A stretch of 64,000 nucleotides of DNA from Todiramphus chloris collaris (GCA_025345505.1 JANVCC010000048.1:4198640-4262639), one strand, 5' to 3'. Positions 1-12,433 are shown, counted from the first letter of the stretch. Notes: generated by a model from the letters alone, not told the origin. Translations and numbers: made by a program.

Positions 1-676
1 AAACTTTCTCATCCTCCAAAAATAGCCCCATGGACTGTCACGGTGCCGTCTGGTTGGCTGCAATTGTTCTGTACTGTCAGCCAGAGTATATCATCCTGAA
101 GTGGAAACAGAAATGTGGGCTTATTCTGTATGCAAAGAAAAGATGAGGGACAGTTTTGTCTCTGGTGGTCCTACACACAACTTGCTTGACAGCAATCAGG
201 AGCTGCTCTAGGCAGACCTGAGAGAGTGGGTTTTCACAGAGGCTGGGTCCCCATTAGAAGGGAGTACTAACATGGACATGTGTACTGACTCTTTTCTTAC
301 TTGCTGGCTTTGTGCCTGAGAGCCAGACCTGCTTCTATATATATCAAAATTTTTGAAGTCCCGTGGGAACAGCTATCCTTTGCCAGTGAAACCACATGTT
401 GCTCGTCCCCCTGTCAGTGCTATGTTACCAGCTCCCAGCCCTGCCAGCTGACACACTGCTGAGAGCAGCAGTGGAGAGGGTAGCCAGCCATCCCCACCTG
501 CCTGTTAGGTCACACGGGGACCAGTGCTCATCACCTCTCCTGCTTTCTCCTCAATGTCCTTCAGAGTGGCCCCTCCAGCACTTCTGCTACTCCAGCTCAC
601 CTCCCTGTCTGCTAATTTTATTTGGAATCATATTTTTCCTGTAAGCTCCTCACTGCTTTGTTGAAATGACATATTT
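1..676. other. Unassigned non-coding sequence
   Basis: I see no recognisable gene, RNA or repeat here. The one open frame of note (396-644, 82 codons) has no domain I recognise, and its length is within chance expectation. Confidence 0.5.
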
Positions 677-765
677 TCTTTGGTTGCTCCTGATTTCTCA
701 GTCTACTATGTCCCTGAGTATTCTGCACAGGGATGTGAGGAGGAGAGGGATGATGTAGAATCACC
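677..765 (+). repeat. Direct duplicate segment, copy A
   Basis: This segment is closely repeated at 2762-2834 in the same orientation. Both contain a near-identical core running from TCTACTAT through CCTGAGTATTCTGCACAG to GGATGATGTAGAATCAC. Copy A has 6 extra bases (GGATGT) after GCACAG and a slightly longer left part. Similarity stops on both sides, so this is a small dispersed duplication or two copies of an unnamed old repeat. I do not recognise the family. Confidence 0.7.
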
Positions 766-788
766 CAAAACCTTTGCACATGAGTACA

Positions 789-1046
789 AATCACAGAACT
801 ACAGAAGGGTAGGTGTTGGAAGGGACTTCTGGAGATCACTGAGTCCAACCCCCGTGCCAAAGCAGCTTCACCTAGAGCAGGCTGCACAAGAACACATCTT
901 GAAAGTCTCCAGAGCAGGAGACTCCACATCCTCTCTGGGCAGCCTTTTCCAGGCTCTGGCACTCTCACAGGAAAGAAGTTTTCCCTTATGCTGAGGCGGA
1001 ACTTCCTGTGTTCCAGTTTGCATGCATTGCCCTTTGTTCTGTGAAA
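789..1046 (-). mobile_element. CR1 LINE 3' fragment
   Basis: Read on the plus strand, the segment starts with the degenerate terminal motif (AATCACAGAACTACAGAA). It continues through GGTGTTGGAAGGGACTTCTGG, CCAACCCC and the block that encodes the last part of ORF2 on the minus strand. Minus-strand residues such as FRLSIRENFFPVRV resemble the conserved ORF2 C-terminus. The copy is truncated at its 5' side, diverged and non-functional. Confidence 0.9.
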
Positions 1047-1872
1047 ATGCCATTGCAAGTCTGAGGTTTGACAGGCCAGATTATTAAAAAGTGACCATTA
1101 ATACGCAGGCCAAGTGTTATTTCAAAGCATCTCCTTCCCTCCCCTCTCCGACTCGTTGTATTTACTTTCCAACAGAAGCTAGTGAAGAAAAATAGAATAC
1201 TTTGTTCTGCGTAGGGAATTAATGCAGCAGGTCAGCAGTGGCTCTTCTGCAGCCATCCTCATCTGCAATGAAAATCCATGTAAGTCCCCTGTAAATACAC
1301 ACCCTCAGCTTTTCTTCTAAACGCATGTTATTTACACACCAGCCCATTACAACAGCCCATCTGTCAACCCTCTTTCATTGCCACAGGTGGAGGATGAAAA
1401 ATTCTTTTGAACAGAGCACTGAGGGTCTTTGGAGGAAAGCTTGTTTGCTGCTGTATAGCCGGGCCTCCCGCAGAGCCAAGATCTGCAACCTTCTGGGGCT
1501 CCCAGCCATGGCTGGCCTTTAGTCAAACAGTGCCCAGGGCAAGCCAGAATTTCATGCCTTTCCAAAACGCTAATTGATTGGGGATAAACATTAACCTAGA
1601 ATTTCAGCCCTGCACTCTGGTCTTAAGCATGCCGGGCAGCTGCCCAGCTAACCCACCCCTCAGGCTAACCCTGCTTCAAGGGTCTTTGTATAAGACCCAG
1701 AAGGTCATGGAAGTTTAGTTCATTTTATGGTACAGACGACTACAAAGCATCTAAGCTTTTTTCATTTTTAAGACCCTCTCTTTAACTCAGAAACTGATTG
1801 TGAAAATATGGTGGACAGAAGCAGGGCATCTCCCGAGCTCTTGAAATGGATTCCCTGGTTCAGAGATCAGAG
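1047..1872. other. Unassigned sequence upstream of candidate exon
   Basis: No gene or repeat is recognised. CpG sites appear around 1459-1475 and 1632, more than in the neighbouring sequence. This may be the edge of the CpG-enriched patch that precedes the candidate exon at 2000. Confidence 0.35.
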
Positions 1873-1999
1873 CAACGAACCAGCACCTCAGCCCAGACTG
1901 CGAACCGAGACCAAGCAATTACTTAGATCACACACACTTACAGTGACAGATAATCCACCCGTTCCCTGAACTCTTGAGAGACATCCTGTCCTTCCAAAA

Positions 2000-2080
2000 A
2001 TGTCATCGCGGGTTCTCAGCAGATCTGGCAAGGAGTATGTGCAGTTTGAGTACCACTGGCCAGAGTCCAACACAGAGCAT
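2000..2080 (+). CDS. Candidate first coding exon (hypothetical, partial)
   Basis: An ATG at 2000 opens 27 codons that end exactly at a consensus splice donor (CAT then GTAAGT at 2081). The reading begins MSSRVLSRSG and continues KEYVQFEYHWPESNTEH, a composition rich in charged and aromatic residues that looks protein-like. An in-frame TGA about 30 bases upstream makes the ATG a plausible start. The preceding 125 bases hold several CpG sites (1874-2010 has six) in a window that is otherwise CpG-poor, as for a 5' leader. The exon would end in phase 0. I do not recognise the protein, and I found no partner exon within the window. The combination could arise by chance, and a non-coding first exon or a decayed repeat are alternatives. 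Confidence 0.25.
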
Positions 2081-2086
2081 GTAAGT

Positions 2087-2761
2087 CCTGGGCTCACTAC
2101 ATCACTAGTGAGGGAATAAAGTTTCTAAGAGGCGGCTAGAAATCAAAGGAAGAATGACAGCTACTCTAAAGCTATTTGCTGAGAGCTGTAAGGTTGCTAG
2201 CCTCCCTGGTTTTTTTTTTTCTCAGAATGATTCCATTACACAATTAAAACAGAAAGAACCCACACTGGCACAACTCGAACTGATAAAAAGCCAGCGTGTG
2301 GCAGACGGTCCTTAAAGCCAGGTTGCCCCTTGCCTTGGCCAAAGAACATATTAATTGCATTATTTTTTCCATTCCTTGCTTCATTTTTTTTTTTCCCTCA
2401 TTCTGCTCATATCGAAGTTTATTTACAATTCTGCAACATTCTTGTTCATACTTTCTTTTTTTTTCCTTTTTTTTTTTTTTTTCTTTTCTTTCTCTATTGG
2501 AAATCACTCCTTCTGAGCCTTCTGCCCCTATTTCATCCTGGGAGAATGTGAGACCAGTAATTCTGAAGGTAAACTTTTGAACCTAAGGTGTGTGAGTTAG
2601 TTCAAAACTAGGTAAAAACCACACAGAAACCAAATGTCCTCCTTATGTGGAAAGAAGAAATAGGAAGACAAGACATAGAGAAAATGGTGCAGATAAACTT
2701 CTCATTCTCTGCAGCATCACCAGCTGAGGACATATCCACACCTTCCAGCACAATACTACAC
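2087..2761. other. Unassigned sequence with T-rich tracts
   Basis: No gene is recognised. The stretch contains several homopolymer-like T tracts (around 2210-2220, 2384-2394 and 2451-2495), which produce low-complexity Phe-rich and Lys-rich frames on the two strands. These are not genes. Confidence 0.5.
2451..2495. repeat. T-rich low-complexity tract
   Basis: The tract is a run of T broken only by C, with one uninterrupted stretch of about 16 T. Confidence 0.9.
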
Positions 2762-2834
2762 CTTTGGCTGTTACCAGTCTACTATATTCCTGAGTATTCT
2801 GCACAGGAGGAGGAGAGGGATGATGTAGAATCAC
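2762..2834 (+). repeat. Direct duplicate segment, copy B
   Basis: This is the partner of 677-765. It lacks the 6-base GGATGT insertion of copy A and has a few substitutions. It lies about 2 kb downstream in the same orientation. Confidence 0.7.
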
Positions 2835-5800
2835 TAGCTCAGCTCCTGGAGATAGAACAGCTACATTTATATAGCACTGGACCCTAAGAATATAACTCTG
2901 CATCTCAGCACGGCTAATTATCAAAGATAGAACATTATCCTGAAACCAGACAAGGAGCTGGCTTGGGAGTATCTATAGTATGTTGTATGGTACAATATAG
3001 ATATGCCAAATCAAAGCTACTGTTCACTACAATCCTTCCTGTGAATGCTACTCCCACAAATGTCAGTCAGAATCATATTTCTGACATGAAGTGCCCAATG
3101 ACAGCAACAGTGAAGTGTTTGGGAGTATGCTGCCTTCCAACTTTTAAGTCTTTTATGTATTTAAGATGTATAGCTGTCAAAGATAGAAGTTTTTCCATTA
3201 TTCTTTGTCCTTTCAATCTTTTATTTTGCAGCTAGGCATATTCTCTCCCATCTGCCTTCTCTCCTACTGATAGTTAACGTTTTCTGCCTGTGGTGCATAA
3301 ATGCAAAGTAATGGGATATGTGGGCAGGGATGAAGGGTCCATTAGACAAGAGAAATTCTGTGAAAACGTACAACCCTGGAATATTCACTTTCTTCAACCT
3401 AATCACCCCATCAGAGTCCTAATTGGCCTGTCAATGGCCCGTTTCAAACTCCAGGTGTTGAGATCTGAGTAGCTGGAGAGGGAAGTGTTCTAAAATCTGT
3501 CCCAGTAATATCTTGTAGGGGACATAACAGCAGATCTATGTGCTCTTCCCAATAGATTTTCCTCTGTAACTTTTTCTTAGATGAATAGATTTATAGCTGA
3601 TAGAAAATATGGCCTGGCTATTTCATATAGTCTAGACTATGGATCAGTTCTAACTATATACACATTCTTTTTCTGGGTGCTGCTCAGAGTTGGCTGGTGA
3701 GCCATGGTACAGAATGCTGTAATTCTTTTATTCTGCAGTGTCTGCCTGTCTTATTTGTAGCTGATGGCTAAATTTCTATCTGATACAATTGCTGAAATAG
3801 CTTTGAAATGAGAACTGCCTCTAACTGATGTAGTGATGTCTACTAGCATTTGCAGAATCCAAATGACAAGCTCCAAACACTGGCCTCATCTAGAGTAGCA
3901 TGGCCACTTCTGTTTATCCGTGTTCCAAAAAGACATACTAAAATTGGCGCAGGCCAGGAAAATTGCTCCCACTTTAGCATGGAGAATAGATTTCATTTTA
4001 GAAGAGACTGAGAACAAGACTAAGTGAGAGGATAGAGACCAACTTAAGCTCTCCTTAGAGTATAATAGCCAGATCACAGCACTCTCACTTCCATACCAGC
4101 TGGGTCACATCTGGACCATTCAGAGCACAGCAAGGTGCTCTCTCACACTCACTTGTGTCTGTATCCACACACAGATGCATGTGGTTTGTTTGGCCTAAGA
4201 AAGCAGAAGGTATGTTTACATCAGTCTTTTAATTCAGATCAATTTTGAAGCAGATTTCCTGACCTGATTGCTTCACCTTGCAGAATAGTTTTAGAGGGCA
4301 CCAGATGGACTCCTTTCAGATGAAATTAATCTGGAATATGTGATGAAAGTTCACCTGCTGAGCTTCACCCACTGATGGGAGTTCAATTCAAGGGGTCAGA
4401 CTCAACCAAGCAGAGTAGGTAAAATCCCCAAATTGTTTGCAACGTGGGTGTGGACTTCTCAGCACTAAATTTCATTCTAGAGATTTGGTCATATTCAACC
4501 ATGCTTCTTGTGATGTAGACACAGCTAAATAATAATTCTACTTGCTGAGAAGCAAACCAAGAGACCACATGCTGCGCATCACTGCCCAGCTAGATTGTTC
4601 TGAAGACTCCTTGTTTAAAATTAGCTCAAGCATTTTCACACTGCTCCAAGTTAACAACAGCGACTGTAGTGAAGAAATTACGAAGAATCATTAGAGTTAT
4701 GAAATTCCGGATCATCTTTTCAGCAAGACAAAAAAAGGTTAAGGGGTTTTAAAGGTTTTCACTTTATGGAAGGGATTACACGATCCAGCTGCTTGCTTTA
4801 AATGGGGGATGGAGAGGATTCAGTCATCCCAAGAATTTTTTCCTACTTATGCCTAGTTAGGAGGTGTCACTTGCTACATTTATTTCACTATGTGCTAGCA
4901 AACGACTAAAAAACAGTATTACAAATTGCAGTGAAACAAGAAAGGATTTATTTGGAAGACAACTTTGACTCTTTTTCCTCCCTGTAGTCATCACCAAGAA
5001 GCCACAACAAGGTCTCTAGCACCACACAGAGAAAACCTGGGTCAAAAAACCCTGAAGAACTGTCATGCCTGACTAAGGGATACGAACTTGGGGAAACCCA
5101 AGAAATGCATCTTTGTTCTTAGACCTAATTTGAGTTCAAGGGAACCCAGAAAAAATATCGGATGGTATGTAGAATGTTTTTGGAATATAAATAAGCACCA
5201 TCCCATGTAGACGGACTTTCTTTCATAGACCATGGAATTATTTCCTTTTTCAGACAGAAGAGAGGCATAAGGGAGTTTCTTATGGCTGTTTAATTCTTTG
5301 TCTTTATTTACAAACAAAATTAGAGCAGTTTGAAGGTTGCTGTAAATTTTATGGGCTGGTTCCCAGGGGGTCGTAATCTTTGTGGCTTGTCAAAATGCAC
5401 TCAGCTCTGGCGATACTGTGATCACTGGAGCACACACAGTCTAGCTGGTACCTATGACTGGCAAGAAAATCAGTGCTGGTGCCCAGATCCTTCAGCCTTA
5501 ACAGATGTTTACCTTTCCCAGGTACATGCCCTAGGCTGTTGTCAAAGGGAAGGAGATGTAATGCTGTGAAAAGTGTCTGTCATGGACCCACACGGCAGGA
5601 ACATACCTCTTGCATTTCCACAGGCTGAAGTGGCAGAAATTCTGTCCTTTTCACTGTTCACCTTAAACCTTTTGTTAGATTATATTTGCTACCCAGGGAA
5701 TTTTGCAGAAAGAACCAAGTACAGAGACATCTCTGAACAGTCAGTTCCTCAGCAGCAATGGAAAAATCTCTGAGGTATGCAGAAGACATGCGGTTTTGTG

Positions 5801-7091
5801 ATTAGTGAGCAGGATAGAGAGGTCAGGAACTCTGGGCTTCTTGTCTCTCTCACTGGCTTCCTCTCTGTCCTTGAGAATGCCACCTAAACTTCTGTGAATC
5901 AGGGCCCATATCCCTGGAATGGAGGTCATGAAATCTACCTACTCCTTGTGATCTGATCGTATTTATAAAGTCACTTTGGATCCTCAAGCGGCAGGACTTT
6001 ACCGGTCCTAAGAAACAACAGTGTGGGCTGAGAGATATACAAAGCAAATAGTTAAAGTTCCACTATAAGAGTTATTTAAGGAAAGTGTGGGTGTAAGCCT
6101 GTAAGCCTTCATGTTCAAGAAACATACTTTCTTTGTTTCATTATTCATTTCACACTTGGCATTCAAAATATTTAGAGACTAATCATTTTAACACTTGTGT
6201 ATGGGTTTTTTTCTGTGACTGAGGATGAAGTAGTTCATAAGAGCTGAACAAGTTTTAAATAAGCAAAGTAAAAACCCGTGAACTTTGGAAATTTGAGCAC
6301 AAATTAGTATACTCTTTAAAGGAGGATGTGTTTTTACTTACTGACTGTGCTTGTGGTAAATTTAAAATCACATGACAACTCATTTTTCAAGAAATGAGGA
6401 ACTCCCAAAATATCAGTATGATCGTTACTTAATTTGTTAATTTTTTTTTTTAATAGCATTGGTTTGAATGACCTTCTTAAAGTGAATGATACTAAAGCAT
6501 ATATCAATAACAGTCTTAGGGAATTGCATCAAGTACCGTGTGTTGGCTCTGCCTGCTGTGTCTGCCCATCTCTTTTACTGCCACAGCTGTTTAGTGCTTC
6601 TTCAAAATCAGAATGTCTACAGAATTCCAACAAGAAGTAGTAAATCAAGCATCATAATCAGAGTTGTCTTGAAAGTCTAGCAGCAGTCACCAAATCCTCT
6701 GAATTCTCTGCTACCCAGCATTTATCCTACATGCATAAAACTCAAAGGCTGACTTTAGGACAAATGATGGATGCTCAGATCCAAACTGGAGTAGACATGG
6801 AGAAAAGAACTGAGCCTGAAATCAAGACTCAGCTGGTTCCAGGATTAGTATTTTGGGACAGGCCTGTAAAACGTTCTGGGTAAATTTTAATTTCATAGAG
6901 ATATGATCTGTACAAGCAACAGTATGAGGAGAACTTAAGCCAACACACAGATATGTAAATGTAACTGTCATTTCATATGCACTTTAAGACAGTATCAGTC
7001 AGAACTCATGCCAACAAAAATGATCTTGCACCTATCACTGTAGGCTGCCAGTTCCTGCCTTTATCTCACCATTTATTTAAAAGATGTGTAG
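2835..7091. other. Unassigned non-coding sequence
   Basis: I looked on both strands and saw no CR1 tail, RNA gene or domain-bearing frame in this 4.2 kb. All open frames are under 95 codons and look random. It is best described as unique intergenic or intronic DNA. Confidence 0.5.
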
Positions 7092-7190
7092 ATGTGGTGC
7101 TCAGGGACATGGTTTAGTGGTGGACTTGGCAGTGCCAAGTTGGACCTGATGATCTTAAAGGTTTTTCCAACAGAAATGATTCTATGATTT
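7092..7190 (+). mobile_element. CR1 LINE 3' tail
   Basis: The sequence runs GTGGTGCTCAGGGACATGG, TTTAGTGGTGGACTTGGCAG, TTGGACCTGATGATCTTAAAG and then TTCCAACAGAAATGATTCTATGATTT. This is the characteristic end of bird CR1 in sense orientation. Only the 3' untranslated tail is present. Confidence 0.9.
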
Positions 7191-9240
7191 CTCTGGTGAA
7201 GTTCATAAGAGTTCACATGGATTGCTTTGCCAGAATTACAGAAAGAGCAGTGGGAGGACAGTGACAAACAGCAGATGCAGAAAGATGTTGGGACCTTTTA
7301 GTGAAATCTCTGGCTCATGTCACTGTAAAATTGAAGCCTATGTCTGCAGCAGGAAAAAAACCAACAACACTGTTTTCATGAAGGTGAAGTTTGTGTGATT
7401 TGTATGGCTACAAGACTCTTATCTTTTTATCCATTTATGTATGGGTTGTGACCATGGGGAAAATCAGCAACGAGCTTACAACAATCGAATGACTTGACGC
7501 CAACTTATAGTTTTCATTGTGATTTTCATAAGGGTTTTATTCTTTAAAAGAAATGGATTAAAAATACACATTCTTTTACATTTTTTTACATCAGAGCATG
7601 TTTCTGTTGTATTGACCTGGTAGACATCTCATATGCAAGGCAAAGACAATTTTGCATTTCAGATTTCTTATGGAAATCCACCTATTCTTTAGAGCACCTG
7701 ATTTTGACCTGGAAAATGTGCTCCTTCTGGTTTGAATTCAACTCAAAGCTAAACCACAGGGAGAGCTGAGGTCCAGAACTTGGACTAAAATCCCACTAAA
7801 AGGGCACAAGTGCCATTGCTGAGGAATTTCATCCACAAGTCTCGCTTGGTTACATCTCAGTAAAATTCCAGGTCAAATGCCTGTCAGTAACTGTACAAGG
7901 AAGATTCAAAACAATGTTCTGGTCACTTTGAGGTAAGGACAGTAAGGACAAGTTTGGGAACAGTGTGCAGACCAGTCAAGGGCCACACTCTGAGAGCAAA
8001 CCCCACAGACTCAGTTCCTAAAGTGTATACAGGCAGACAGACCCCTTCTATCTTCACAGCACTCCAAAGTCACTCTTCTGTTCTGTGACCCGGGTGCCAC
8101 ACCCGTCTGAAAAGACAAATCTGCTGTCGTCTCTGTTCAGAACAAGGATGGGATAGATGACCAGGAAGTGTGAACATCTCAGCCGAGCCCAACACCACAG
8201 CACGTAGCTGAACACTCACAAGACCTGAAGATCTACAGCTCACCCACTGGGGGAGAAATCCTGCAGAGCTCTGTCTTAGAGTCCTTGTCTCATGGATGTG
8301 TCTGCAATGGGAAATGAGTCTTGCTCAGAACCAGTCAACCCAGATGAGACAGAGCCAAGGAAGTATTCATGAAGAACCAAAGATTTTTCAGAAAATGTGC
8401 AGAGTCCCTGCTTGCCCTGAGGCTGTGAAAGAGATGTGGTGCCACCTCAGGAACAGTCACTGCTTAGGATGTCCCTCGAGCAGCCTTCTGCCACTCCCAG
8501 TGTCTCTTCCATCAGTTTACAGAGACATTTGATATAGCTGCTGTCCATGCCAAGGCATTCTCCTCATTTTGTTAGCAACATTTGTGAAATCACCTCAAAG
8601 GATTTTAGTGCACTCGGTCAGGATTTATGAATGGGTTTTAAAGCAGAAAACCTGCTGTTGAATATCCATGCTCAGTCACATTGATAACCAGTCACTTAGA
8701 CGGTTAAAATATAACTTCTGTGAGATGAGTTTCCTCCCACTTGGGCAATTATTACAAAAAGAGTTTGCAGACAGGGCTGTCTCACAACAGCCTTTCTTCC
8801 TGCTTGTCCATCCTATGGCTTCATAAATCACTGCCTGTGACATCATAATCTGTTGCTGTGGGAATCCTGCTGCTATCACAAACAGGGGATTACGACCTCA
8901 AAGGAGGAGCAAACAGAAAGAAGAGATCGGTTCCGTGAGAAACAAAACATCCTTAGGGAAGATTAATAGATCATCCTCCCAGACCTTTCAAGATCAGGCT
9001 TACCCACGTCCTGGAAACCTGAGATCAGATTCCAGATTGCTGTGTCTTAGTAACCTCATCTGCAGTGTCAAGAACCTACTGAAGACTCCTGTCACATTCC
9101 TCCACAAAAAAAACTAGATAGGGATGCAAGGCAGATAAGCTTTTCCAATAAGTTATTAGGCAAAACACAGAAAAAGATCTCTTCTGTGTTGACAGTGTAA
9201 AACTTCCCTACCAGATAGAGTAAACCAGCTATAGTCAGGT
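7191..9240. other. Unassigned non-coding sequence
   Basis: No gene or interspersed repeat is recognised. A small near-tandem unit (GTAAGGACA twice) sits at 7932-7952. Confidence 0.5.
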
Positions 9241-9384
9241 ATAGAATCATAGAATTGTCAGGGTTGGAAGGAACCTTAAAGATCATCTAGTTCCAACCCC
9301 CCTGACATGGGCAGGGACACCTCCCACTAGAGCAGGTTGCTCACAGCCCCAGCCAGCCCCATCCAGCCCCATCCAGCCCCATCC
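9241..9384 (-). mobile_element. CR1 LINE 3' tail
   Basis: It begins at the left with ATAGAATCATAGAATTGTCAG and continues GGTTGGAAGGAACCTTAAAG, ATCATCTAGTTCCAACCCCC and the GGGCAGGGACACCTCCCACT block. This is the reverse complement of the CR1 3' end. At its right edge it passes into a decamer tandem array, after which CR1 similarity stops. Confidence 0.92.
9341..9384. repeat. Decamer tandem array inside CR1
   Basis: About four copies of an ATCCAGCCCC-type unit form this array; the first two copies are variant and the last is partial. It arises where the CR1 tail normally reads AGCCCCATCCA, so it is a local expansion of CR1 sequence. Confidence 0.85.
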
Positions 9385-10943
9385 ATATGCATTTAAACTG
9401 AGCTTATACAAAGAAAGCTCTGTTCAACTTCTATCATCTGGTCCTTTATGACTTTATTTTCATCTTAAAAGAACATGCCACAAGGTTTTGGCCATATCAC
9501 TGTGGACGCCTATGAGAAGGGTCCCCCATGGGAACAGCTGCAGGATATACTCTATCTAAGCAGGGCACTGAGTAGCAAAGGGACCTAGTGGGTCATAGGC
9601 ATGTGTCAGTGATATCATCCTCCTTTCACTTGCTTCAGTAAGAGGGGGGAGAGTGCCTCAAGATGTTCAGTGCACCCATGCTATAGCTGGCTGAGACCCC
9701 TGAGAGTTACTGCAGCTTTGGAACTCATGCCAGGGCTCTCAGGAGTAGTGCAGCTGGGAGCTGGTGCTCCCCATGTTTTCCACACAGGTTTCTTTCAATG
9801 TTTATTCTTTACTACTAATCTACTTGAATAGAATTTGAAGGAAATGCAAGATCAGTAAAGGCATATGCAAATATAACTTTTTGCTTGTAGGTCATTGCCA
9901 TAGAAACTATTGCTACAGGATCTAGAGAGACATGTCCAGATCATCAGGACACAGAAATGAGGGTCTCAACCTCTTGGGTGCAGTAACATTAATACTTATG
10001 AAGGTTTACATCATTTTTTTAGACAAATTATTTATGTTCTTTTTCACAGTTTTCCTCTCTTTTAAACAGGAATGAAAAACCCAGTTTTTCTCACTAGAGT
10101 CCTAGGAGGAAGCCTCATTTTGTGTGAACTGGCAACTGGAGAAGACAGCAGAAGTGCTTTTGAGAGACTGTCCCACAAGATTCAATCTCTGTTGCAGACT
10201 CAGGCCTAAAGGAGTCTTTGCATACCCATCCTAGGGACCCTTCTCTGTTAGTGTCTCAGGGCAGTAACTGAGGGTCACCCAGCAGACCCTTACTCTTCAC
10301 GTAGTGTTGGATCTGACTGGAGCCAGTCTGCAATACTCTGCATCGTATCCCACATCGTGTACAACAGTGCTGCACCACCTACCAGCGTGGAGGGGAAGGA
10401 GAGAGCCCTAAGGAACTACTCTTGAAGCAACGCTACTCTCAGCTGTCCATGACATTACCCCAGGCCCCCTCTAGGTTCAGCTTGTCTATTTAGTAAAATT
10501 AAAAATGGGCTTCTTCAGAAGAAACCGTTCTAGCTGAGGGTGTAGTTAGTCAGTGAGCAATCTTAGACAGCACTGTAGCCTAAAGCAGTCTTTCCCCCAC
10601 GCTTCCTGCCTTATGTTCTTGATGCATCTCTTGTGCTGGCAGTAGCAATTGCATAGCCTCGTAACACAGAAAACTAATACCTTTTTTTTTTCTGTGTGTT
10701 TTTCAGACAAATCAGCTTGTTCATATAATTGACGATACCACAGCTAGCACTGCCCCAGGGGAAGGGAACGTGTGGTCAGAGGCACGGGGGAAGAGCTGAA
10801 CCGCTGCTTTTGACAGAAGCCCACATTCAGACTGAGCCAAAATGCTGAGGGAAGAGTTCCCTTACCTACCTATTCTGTCATCATCCTCTTGCCTTCTTTT
10901 ACCATCAGTCTCGTTCCTCTGGGGAGGTACCAAAGGACTCCAT
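9385..10943. other. Unassigned non-coding sequence
   Basis: No gene, RNA or interspersed repeat is recognised. A short T tract lies at about 10682-10691. Confidence 0.5.
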
Positions 10944-10973
10944 TTAAACTTTGTTTCATTAAACTTTGTTTCA
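10944..10973 (+). repeat. Perfect 15-bp tandem duplication
   Basis: The unit TTAAACTTTGTTTCA occurs twice with no mismatch, directly next to the CR1 tail that follows. Confidence 0.95.
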
Positions 10974-11048
10974 TGCTCTGGTGGGGGGGTTGGACTCGAT
11001 GATCTTTGGAGGTCCCTTCCAACCCCTACCATTTATTCTGTGATTCAT
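10974..11048 (+). mobile_element. CR1 LINE 3' tail
   Basis: The sequence GGTTGGACTCGATGATCTTT then GGAGGTCCCTTCCAACCCCT and a degraded ATTCTGTGATTC end is the sense-orientation terminus of CR1. The start is imprecise. Confidence 0.9.
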
Positions 11049-12433
11049 TACAGCTGCTTCCCAAGTTTTCCTGGGCAGGTGAACATACAGGTAATGTGTA
11101 AGTCTGTATGTATTACACCTTGAGAGAGTACTGGAGTGGAAAGTACTTGGGAAGGCTGAAATAGTTGTTGAAAGCTATTTGCTGTCTGGTTTCTAGGAGA
11201 CAGCATGACTCATTGCATCTTTGCTTGTAGTCTGCACCCCTCAACCATTTATCAGCTAACACACTTGATCAAGACTGATAAAAAATCTTTTAGAAAAATT
11301 ATAGAGAGCTGCACTGTAGAATGGGAACATTAAAGTGTGGAAATAAAATGATTGCTGAAGATAAGGTCTGTTCCACTAGCATCGAAGAATGTAGGCTCAC
11401 GTTCATCCCAAGGGATTTATTGGTGGAACTCCCACTAGTGCAAGTAATAAATGCATGCATAAATTGCTTTGTATCTTGACAGTTTTCCCCTAACCATGCT
11501 TTGACTGAACTTCACAGTCAGCAGTCTTTTTGTATGTGGGTGGGTGTGTGTCTTTAAATTATTTTTGCCATTATTTCATTCAGCACTACCTAAATATATC
11601 AAAACGAAAAAAGAGTCTTAATTTTAGTTAAAAGTATCATTTACATACACACACCATTATAAAAACAATAAATAACAGTAGTAGCAGTAATAACAGTAAT
11701 GGTCCAGAGCATGATTTCAGAACCACAAAAGAGCAGACGTGGATTTGGTGCAGTAATCATAAATAAGTAATATCTGGCAATTAACACATTGCATTTCAAG
11801 CTCTGAAAGGAAAATGACACTAGTGTGATAAGGCTGCTTTCTGCAGCTCATTTAGAATAAAGGTGTAAATGGCATATATGACATTTCATAACTGTATCTG
11901 CCGAGACATTAGAATGCAGGGAAGAAGGCAGACACATCATACATAGGTTACAAAGGAAAGTTCAGCTACTGCTGTAGAATGTACAGATTCGGTCTTATGA
12001 AAACAGTGCTCTGAATGCCTTTTCTGACAAGTAAGAATATGTTGTCAAACATTTGATTCATCAAATGTTATCTTCACGATACAAGAAAAGTGTTCTAAGC
12101 CCTGACAAAGCCCAGGAAGCAGAAAATAAGATAAACCAGAACAACTTCTCTGCCTATCCAGCAAAAAGAATCAATAAAAATGACCACTGAAAACAAGAAC
12201 ATTTCTTTTTAGGCAAATATAGGGCTTCCATTTTGAGGCTGATGAGGTAAAAAGCTCATGTTGAATTTTAAAAGGCACGGCTGATGAATATGAGCGACGT
12301 TTTCTACAGCGTGTACCAGCTTTAGAACAGTAAACTTTGGTTTTAAGTGGTTTAGATGCCTATGAGTGACACAATCAAGAAGGAGACGCTAGGAGTCAGG
12401 GATGTGCATCAGAGATGTGCACCAGAGTGCAGT
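11049..12433. other. Unassigned AT-rich sequence
   Basis: No gene is recognised. It contains a short GT-rich patch (about 11534-11551) and an irregular AGT/AAC trinucleotide patch (about 11673-11702). Confidence 0.5.

Noticed and set aside
618-1058. 146-codon minus-strand open frame
   Set aside because: It starts in a CR1 ORF2 remnant and then runs on through the CR1 3' tail and unrelated sequence, so it is not a real protein.
1253-1279. 27-nt segment between AG and GTAAGT
   Set aside because: The acceptor has only a weak pyrimidine tract and there is no supporting context; GTAAGT alone occurs several times in the window.
3934-3982. U6 snRNA-like words (CATACTAAAATTGG and TTAGCATGG)
   Set aside because: The spacing between the words is about 10 bases too long, and the upstream and downstream U6 parts are absent, so coincidence is more likely.
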